This document shows positions 58,861 through 64,000 of a stretch of 64,000 nucleotides of DNA, in pieces; position 1 is the first letter of the stretch, and every line of letters begins with the position of its first letter. The stretch comes from Ornithinibacillus massiliensis. GTDB lineage: Bacteria > Bacillota > Bacilli > Bacillales > Amphibacillaceae. The translations under genes were made by a program, and so were the position numbers. Under the pieces are notes generated by a model. That model was not told the origin of the DNA. It saw nothing but the letters and a program-made list of their open reading frames with translations, and ran no database searches. The stretch spans positions 124,001-188,000 of the forward strand of contig NZ_JAGXBY010000005.1 of NCBI RefSeq assembly GCF_018310345.1, given 5' to 3'.

Positions 58861-60045
58861 ATGGCTGAAACTGTATTTGTGGAACAAGCAGCACGTGTCC
58901 GTCACAGATGGATAAATTTTGTGTTATTTTGGTGTGCATTAATTGTTGTTTCCAGTGCTTATGTGACGACACCTCTCTTTTCTATCTTTGAAACTACGTT
59001 TGACGTCTCGAAAACGATGTCTGCATGGACTAGCAGCTCGTTTTCTTTTTTTTATGCGGTTGGTTTTCTATTATTTGGACCATTAGCGGATCGAATCGGT
59101 AGAAAGCAAGTCATTGTATTTGGCATGATTTCATTAACGATTGTAACCCCACTGATAGCGATGGCGAGCAGCTTCTGGAGTCTTGTTGTACTTAGAGGGA
59201 TTCAAGGGTTTGTTGCGTCAACGTTTGCCCCATCAGCACTTGCTTATGCGTTTGATGTTATTCCATCTAAGAAAATTGTTACGACGATTGGCTTTATCAG
59301 TTTTGGCTATGTAACTTCTGGCATTTTTGGGCAAGTGCTTGGGGATGCATTTTCTCAATGGGGAAGCTGGAGGATGGTCTTCTTATTCTTTGGCGGTTTA
59401 TATTTTATTACGTTCCTAACAGTGTTGCTATTACTTCCGAGTCCAAAAAAGCCAGGGCATAAAGAGGGTATTAGCTTTTACCTTTACCATAGCAAGCTTA
59501 TTTTCAAGCAACGTAACTTTGTGTTCATTTACCTCATCACGATAATGCTCTTATTAACATTTATGGGAATGTACACCTTGTTAGGGAGCTTCTTAAAGGG
59601 AGAGCCTTATTACTTGAATGATAGGGAAATATTAGGTGTTCGAGCTATTGGCATTGTCGGGATGCTCGTGTCACCTTTTGTCGGTAGGATTGTTGGGGAA
59701 ATAGGCGTGTTGACAACGCTTAGGTTAGGCTTGTCATTAGCTACCATGGGCTTATTACTACTTGGAATTGGAAGTAATATAACCTTTGTTATTGTGATGA
59801 GCATTATCTATGTGTTTGGAATCTCGTTAATATTTCCTGCTATCATGGTATTAATTGGAGAGTTAGGTGGAGATAGAAGAGCGCTTGCTAATGCCTTCTA
59901 TGCCTTTATCCTTTTTATTGGTGCGATGCTAGGTCCAATTGTTGCTATTTCATTCATGACGTTTACTACTTACTTCTTTACATTGTTAGCTCTGTCTTTG
60001 TTATTAGTTCTGGCATTCATTTTTTCGATTTTTATACGGGTATAG
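58861..60045 (+). CDS. Major facilitator superfamily transporter
   Basis: 394 residues, 12 predicted membrane helices. The loop 2-3 motif GPLADRIGRKQVIVFGM and its mirror in the C-terminal half are clear, and FVASTFAPSALAYAFDVIP in helix 4-5 resembles the YwfA/AraJ-like drug exporter group. The ATG at 58861 is preferred to the upstream GTG because it follows AAGGGGTGG. Substrate unknown. Confidence 0.88.
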   Translation: MAETVFVEQAARVRHRWINFVLFWCALIVVSSAYVTTPLFSIFETTFDVSKTMSAWTSSSFSFFYAVGFLLFGPLADRIGRKQVIVFGMISLTIVTPLIAMASSFWSLVVLRGIQGFVASTFAPSALAYAFDVIPSKKIVTTIGFISFGYVTSGIFGQVLGDAFSQWGSWRMVFLFFGGLYFITFLTVLLLLPSPKKPGHKEGISFYLYHSKLIFKQRNFVFIYLITIMLLLTFMGMYTLLGSFLKGEPYYLNDREILGVRAIGIVGMLVSPFVGRIVGEIGVLTTLRLGLSLATMGLLLLGIGSNITFVIVMSIIYVFGISLIFPAIMVLIGELGGDRRALANAFYAFILFIGAMLGPIVAISFMTFTTYFFTLLALSLLLVLAFIFSIFIRV

Positions 60046-60078
60046 CGGTAAGGAGTAACGATTTTGGATAGAGTGATA

Positions 60079-60488
60079 GAGGCTGGGACAAAACTATTTT
60101 CTAACATAGGATAAACCAAACATGAAAGTTAGCGCATCAGACCAGCCCCGGAAATATACTTGCGTTGCTTCCAGTACAATGCGACATCTGCTCGAGAGAA
60201 CCTCGCAGTGTCTTCTTTACACTTTATCACAGCATAAGTGCGACATCTGCTCGAAAAGACCTCGCAGTGTCTTCTTTACACTTTATCACAGTATAAGTGC
60301 GACAGCTGCTCGAAAAGACCTCGCAGTGTCTTCTTTACCGTCGGGTTGCTGGTGAGCCTCCTCAGAGCTAATGCTCCCCTGGGGTCTCACCGATGCCTTT
60401 CCTCCCACAGGAGTCTCCGTATATTTCCGGGGCTAATGTGGTGATTGTTCGTTTTTTATTACCTTTGTTATCGTTTTGTCCCAGCCTC
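60079..60488. mobile_element. Nested inverted-repeat element (MITE- or BIME-like)
   Basis: Outer ends 60079-60094 (GAGGCTGGGACAAAAC) and 60473-60488 are perfect 16-bp inverted repeats. Inner ends 60144-60159 (AGCCCCGGAAATATAC) and 60419-60434 are a second perfect 16-bp pair. Between them lie 59-bp tandem repeats and a segment with its own inverted sequence (GGTGAGCCTCCT and GGTCTCACC). The longest open frames inside (77 and 68 codons) follow the repeats and have no ribosome site, so the element is non-coding and cannot move by itself. The 543-bp gap 60046-60588 contains nothing else except the pepT terminator. Confidence 0.75.
60180..60339. repeat. 59-bp tandem repeat, about 2.7 copies
   Basis: Copies 60180-60238, 60239-60297 and a partial third at 60298-60339 begin TGCGACATCTGCTCGA (third: TGCGACAGCTGCTCGA) and share CCTCGCAGTGTCTTCTTTAC. 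Only a few bases differ. They sit inside the nested element; the repeats are adjacent without unique spacers, so this is not a CRISPR array. Confidence 0.85.
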
Positions 60489-60531
60489 ATCTCCTAGGCT
60501 AGGATTCCTAGAGCTTCGAGTAATGCAAAAG

Positions 60532-60572
60532 AAGCAGCTATCAAGAGAAAATCTACTTCTTGATAGCTGCTT
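60532..60572 (-). terminator. Terminator of pepT
   Basis: AAGCAGCTATCAAGA (60532-60546) pairs perfectly with TCTTGATAGCTGCTT (60558-60572) around an 11-base loop; T-rich on both strands. Confidence 0.88.
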
Positions 60573-60588
60573 TTGGTATAAATACAAG

Positions 60589-61818
60589 TTATTTGGATTC
60601 AAATAGTCTACAAATTTCTACAATTACATTCGTAGCTTTTTCCATGTTATCTACAGAAATATATTCGAATTTTCCATGGAAGTTCTCGCCACCAGTGAAA
60701 ATGTTTGGTGTTGGTAATCCCATGTAGGACAGTTGGGAACCATCTGTTCCACCACGTACTGGTTCGATGACAGGCTCAATATCCAAATTTCTCATAGCTT
60801 GTTTTGCTACGTCGACAATTTCCATAACAGGCTCAATCTTTTCACGCATGTTGTAATATTGATCCTTCATATCAAGTACAACATTATCTTCCCCGTATTT
60901 TGCTTTCATTTCTTCTACGAATTTCGTCATGGTTGCTTTTTTATTTTCAAAGCTGTCGCGGTCAAAGTCACGAATGATGTAATAAACACGTGTTTTTTCA
61001 ACGTCACCAGTAATGGAGATTAAATGATAGAAGCCTTCGTACCCTTCCGTCTGCTCTGGTGATTCTTGTTCCGGAAACTTACTTACAAATTCCGCTGCCA
61101 TTTTACCAGCGTTGATCATTTTATTCTTTGCTGTCCCAGGATGTACACTGTTTCCCTTGAAGGTCACTTTTGCGGCAGCAGCGTTAAAGCTTTCATATTG
61201 AAGCTCGCCAAGTGGTCCACCATCGATTGTATAGGCAAAGTCAGCGTTAAAGGCTTGGACATCAAATTTATGAGGGCCACGACCAATTTCTTCGTCCGGT
61301 GTGAAGGCAACACGGATTTTGCCATGTTTAATTTCTGGATGCTTGATCAGATAGTCCATTGCTGTCATAATTTCAGCGATACCTGCTTTGTTATCAGCAC
61401 CTAGTAAGGTTGTACCATCTGTTGTGATTAGTGTATGTCCTTTATAGCTAGGTAGTTCAGGGAATTCTTTTTCGGATAACACAACATTTCGTTCGCTGTT
61501 CAGTACAATGTCATTGCCGTCAAAGTTTTCAATGAGTTGTGGATTAACATGTTTACCAGTAAAATCAGTTGCTGTATCCAAATGGGCAAGGAAGCCTATA
61601 GTTGGTACTTCCTTATCCGTGTTCGAAGGAAGTGTTGCGAATACATAACCATTCTCATCAATGGTCACTTCCTGCATTCCGATTTCGTTTAGCTCGTTAA
61701 CAAGTAAGTTGGCTAATTCTAATTGTCCTGGTGTGGATGGTGTTGTTTCACTATCTTCATTGGATTGTGTATCAATCTTTACATATGTAGTAAATCGTTT
61801 AATGATATCTTCCTTCAT
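60589..61818 (-). CDS. pepT: Peptidase T (tripeptide aminopeptidase)
   Basis: 409 residues, the family length. Zinc ligands and catalytic residues are visible in [19 protein letters not shown] (His, Asp), [22 protein letters not shown] (Asp), [17 protein letters not shown] (Glu pair), [20 protein letters not shown] and [33 protein letters not shown] (final His). Cytosolic M20 enzyme that removes N-terminal residues from tripeptides. Monocistronic, with GGAGAG ahead of its ATG. Confidence 0.95.
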   Translation of the reverse strand: MKEDIIKRFTTYVKIDTQSNEDSETTPSTPGQLELANLLVNELNEIGMQEVTIDENGYVFATLPSNTDKEVPTIGFLAHLDTATDFTGKHVNPQLIENFDGNDIVLNSERNVVLSEKEFPELPSYKGHTLITTDGTTLLGADNKAGIAEIMTAMDYLIKHPEIKHGKIRVAFTPDEEIGRGPHKFDVQAFNADFAYTIDGGPLGELQYESFNAAAAKVTFKGNSVHPGTAKNKMINAGKMAAEFVSKFPEQESPEQTEGYEGFYHLISITGDVEKTRVYYIIRDFDRDSFENKKATMTKFVEEMKAKYGEDNVVLDMKDQYYNMREKIEPVMEIVDVAKQAMRNLDIEPVIEPVRGGTDGSQLSYMGLPTPNIFTGGENFHGKFEYISVDNMEKATNVIVEICRLFESK

Positions 61819-61972
61819 TCTCAGTCTCTCCTTATTGTGAATAGTAGATTAAATATGAAATAATTATACCGTAACTCGAAATAATTAGGAAATTTAAAAA
61901 GTTGTACTAGAAAGGAAAATAATAAGATTGTGGCGAATGATATAGTATGGAGAATAATAAGGAGGACAATTC

Positions 61973-62824
61973 ATGACCTATATTATGAAAGTGGAAGAAC
62001 TAATACATAAATTAACAGCTAATCTTGAGGATATAGTTTTGGTCGATGCACGTTTTCAATTAGGGGATCCAACAGTAGGAAGAAAGGCTTATGAGGAGTC
62101 ACATGTACCAGGGGCCGTATATTTTGATTTAGAACGGGACCTTTCTAGTGAGGCCGGTGAACATGGTGGGAACCATCCACTTCCTGATATAACCACACTA
62201 GCAGATAAATTAGGAAAGAATGGTATTGATCAAGATACGACTGTCGTAGTGTATGATAAAGGAAATGATATGTTTGCACCGCGATTTTGGTGGCTCTTAC
62301 ATTACCTTGGTCATCAAGATGTTTATGTATTGGATGGAGGATTTGAAGCTTGGGTTCAAGCTGGACAACCTGTCACTGCTGATATCCCTGTAAAGAAACA
62401 GAAAATATTTATTCCTAATGTTCGACCAGATCAGGTAGTAGATATAGCCTTTGTAAGAGGGATAAAAGATAATAAACAGGCTGCCCTTATCGATTCTAGA
62501 AGTGAGGACCGCTATCTAGGAAAAACAGAGCCATTATATCAAAAGGCCGGACATATTCCAGGTGCGAAGAATTATTTTTGGATGGATGTTTTAGATGAAA
62601 ATGGTAACTGGAAGAATAGGCAATCGTTAGAAAAGCAATTCGCTAAGTTAGATAAGAATAAAGAAATTATCGTTTCCTGTGGCTCAGGGGTGTCAGCGAC
62701 TCCAAATATTATGGCGCTTAAAATGGCGGGTTTTAAACATGTAAAGCTTTATCCTGGTAGTTATAGTGATTGGATTTCTTATGAGGAACATAATATTGAA
62801 ACAAAGGATGAAACAGATGAGTAA
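61973..62824 (+). CDS. Sulfurtransferase (3-mercaptopyruvate type rhodanese)
   Basis: 283 residues, two rhodanese domains (about 8-130 and 150-280). The active Cys236 is in SCGSGVSAT; CGSG-V(T/S)A is the 3-mercaptopyruvate sulfurtransferase loop rather than the CRKGVTA loop of thiosulfate enzymes. The first domain holds VDARFQLGDPTVGRKAYEESHVPGAVYFDLE, and DVYVLDGGFEAWVQAGQPV. It overlaps the tag start by 8 bp. Confidence 0.92.
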   Translation: MTYIMKVEELIHKLTANLEDIVLVDARFQLGDPTVGRKAYEESHVPGAVYFDLERDLSSEAGEHGGNHPLPDITTLADKLGKNGIDQDTTVVVYDKGNDMFAPRFWWLLHYLGHQDVYVLDGGFEAWVQAGQPVTADIPVKKQKIFIPNVRPDQVVDIAFVRGIKDNKQAALIDSRSEDRYLGKTEPLYQKAGHIPGAKNYFWMDVLDENGNWKNRQSLEKQFAKLDKNKEIIVSCGSGVSATPNIMALKMAGFKHVKLYPGSYSDWISYEEHNIETKDETDE

Positions 62825-63380
62825 AAGGCGATGTGCATGGGCACCCGAGAACGATGAATTATATCGCGATTATCACGATTATGAATGGGGAAGACCTGTA
62901 CATGATGATCAAAAGCTATTTGAAATGCTTACGTTAGAAGGGGCACAGGCTGGTCTAAGTTGGATTACGATTCTACGCAGACGGGAGAATTACCGACAGG
63001 CATTTGATCAATTTAATCCAACGGTTATTGCTGCTTATGATGAAGCAAAAATCCAGTCATTACGAGAAAATGAAGGGATTATTCGACATGAAGGGAAGAT
63101 CCGTTCCGTCATTTCAAATGCTAAGGCTTTTCTTGCTATACAGAAGGAATTCGGTAGCTTTGATTCTTATATTTGGAGCTTCGTTGGAGGAGAACCATTG
63201 AAAAACAGATGGGAGAGCTCGAACCAAGTACCTGCGGAGACGAGGGAGTCTCAAGCGATGAGTAAGGATTTAAAGCGTAGAGGATTTAAGTTTGTTGGAC
63301 CTACAATTTGTTATGCCTATATGCAAGCAACAGGCATGGTTCATGATCATACAGTGGATTGTTATTTGTATGAAGGATAA
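62817..63380 (+). CDS. tag: DNA-3-methyladenine glycosylase I
   Basis: 187 residues from the ATG at 62817. The Tag zinc snap is complete: Cys in RRCAW, His in YHDYEWGRP, and His/Cys in MVHDHTVDC. The catalytic region EMLTLEGAQAGLSWITILRRRENYRQAF and the WESSNQVPAETRES stretch are typical. It excises 3-methyladenine from alkylated DNA. Translation is coupled to the sulfurtransferase through an 8-bp overlap. Confidence 0.95.
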   Translation: MSKRRCAWAPENDELYRDYHDYEWGRPVHDDQKLFEMLTLEGAQAGLSWITILRRRENYRQAFDQFNPTVIAAYDEAKIQSLRENEGIIRHEGKIRSVISNAKAFLAIQKEFGSFDSYIWSFVGGEPLKNRWESSNQVPAETRESQAMSKDLKRRGFKFVGPTICYAYMQATGMVHDHTVDCYLYEG

Positions 63381-63425
63381 AAGGAAAAGCTACTTTCTCT
63401 TTATTGGAAAGTAGCTTTTCCTTTT
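63379..63425. terminator. Bidirectional terminator between tag and the chemotaxis gene
   Basis: AAAAGGAAAAGCTACTTTC (63379-63397) pairs perfectly with its 19-base complement at 63407-63425, 9-base loop. It overlaps the stop codons of both convergent genes. Confidence 0.92.
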
Positions 63426-64000
63426 ATAGTTTAAACACTTTTAGTTCATTATTTAATTGTTCAGCAATTTTTTCTAATTCTTCTGCGCTATGGGAAACTT
63501 CCTCCATGGAAGTTGATGTTTGTTGTGCAGATGCTGCTGCTTGTTCCACACCGGCTGCAGATTCCTCCGATACTGCCGCGATTTCCTCAATTAAATTATT
63601 CATATCACTACTATTATTAGCAATTTCTCGTAGGTTTGCCGAGATATCCGTGATTTTGTTAACCATATCTGTCACCGAGTTATGAATCGTTGTAAAGTTA
63701 TTTCCTGTTTCTTCAATTTGAGCAGTACCTTCTTTTACCTCGGTATAGCCACTGTTTAATGAGGTAACAACATGTGCTGTTTCACTTTGGATTTTGCTTA
63801 CGATAGTAGTAATTTCCCCTACGGAACTAGCAACCTGCTCTGACAGCTTTCTAACTTCTTCTGCAACAACGGCAAAACCTTTACCATGTTCTCCAGCTCT
63901 TGCAGCCTCAATTGCTGCGTTAAGGGAAAGAAGGTTTGTTTGATCAGCAATATCTTTAATTACCGATACTAGTTTTGAAATGGCTGTTGATTGCTGATCA
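63424..64000 (-). CDS. Methyl-accepting chemotaxis protein, signalling domain (cut by window edge)
   Basis: The minus-strand frame is open to the window end; 192 codons are visible and the start lies outside, so the ATG near 63675 is internal. The hairpin tip [41 protein letters not shown] is the MCP core that binds CheA and CheW. The C-terminal coiled coil carries glutamate-rich methylation-type sites ([31 protein letters not shown]). The sensory domain is not in view. Confidence 0.92.
   Translation of the reverse strand, partial: DQQSTAISKLVSVIKDIADQTNLLSLNAAIEAARAGEHGKGFAVVAEEVRKLSEQVASSVGEITTIVSKIQSETAHVVTSLNSGYTEVKEGTAQIEETGNNFTTIHNSVTDMVNKITDISANLREIANNSSDMNNLIEEIAAVSEESAAGVEQAAASAQQTSTSMEEVSHSAEELEKIAEQLNNELKVFKL

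Noticed and set aside
60180..60339. Possible CRISPR array
   Set aside because: Repeat units are 59 bp, directly adjacent and without unique spacers, and no cas gene is in the window.
60122..60444. Two open frames of 77 and 68 codons inside the 60-kb element
   Set aside because: Their translation simply follows the tandem repeats, they lack ribosome sites, and they overlap inverted repeats.

Overview
The window reads as chromosomal DNA of a low-GC, endospore-forming Gram-positive bacterium of the family Bacillaceae. Spore genes (CotF-type and CotZ-type coat proteins, YfhD), lipoteichoic acid synthase, YueI, YpgR/CvfC, YqxD, YitT and a ytr-type operon support this. The mix suits the Oceanobacillus/Virgibacillus/Ornithinibacillus neighbourhood, but the sequence alone does not fix the genus. 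Gene order is a mosaic of small housekeeping and accessory units. I see no prophage, CRISPR array, intact insertion sequence or rRNA; one tRNA (Ala-GGC) is present.

Layout. 0-5.6 kb: tail of a DUF4173 membrane protein, a divergent UppS paralogue, a YmcC/PksA-like divergent pair with a double palindromic operator, a GNAT enzyme and YpgR/CvfC, ending at a scar where two gene tails abut. 5.9-13.8 kb: CYP152-type P450, YqxD, a PadR-HAAS pair, two GNAT enzymes and a YtrA/YtrB-like ABC operon. 14-24.4 kb: AI-2E-family permease, lipoprotein, YisP-like prenyl enzyme, small membrane proteins, a Gly/Pro-rich surface protein, a degenerate ABC-LytTR regulator with its ABC exporter, a prolyl oligopeptidase and a DUF4870 protein. 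24.4-33.6 kb: tRNA-Ala beside two gene tails, a DUF4309-GH3 hexosaminidase, an ECF sigma factor with an ankyrin-bearing anti-sigma partner, YhdT-PanF, a candidate structured RNA, and DCC and DUF4097 proteins. 33.8-44.3 kb: acetoacetyl-CoA ligase with a cre box, DJ-1/PfpI, small conserved proteins, a YhhN gene broken by two in-frame stops, LtaS, YitT, CotF-like, MBL hydrolase and ExoA. 44.5-50.5 kb: a complete ytr-like operon behind three operator palindromes, then CotZ. 50.9-64 kb: D,D-carboxypeptidase, Ddl, nitroreductase, a DUF2269 protein with an FNR-type box, a VanY-like lipoprotein, serine hydrolase, MFS, a nested inverted-repeat element, PepT, sulfurtransferase, Tag and the tail of a chemotaxis receptor.

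Themes. Envelope maintenance and sensing dominate: UppS paralogue, LtaS, Ddl, two D,D-carboxypeptidases, GH3, Ytr transporter, ECF sigma. The least conventional items are the sigma/anti-sigma locus whose sensor carries predicted extracytoplasmic ankyrin repeats, the ABC-like protein with a lost P-loop fused to a LytTR DNA-binding domain, and a roughly 410-bp element built of two nested perfect 16-bp inverted repeats around 59-bp tandem repeats, whose inner ends recur as short palindromes at two other places in the window.
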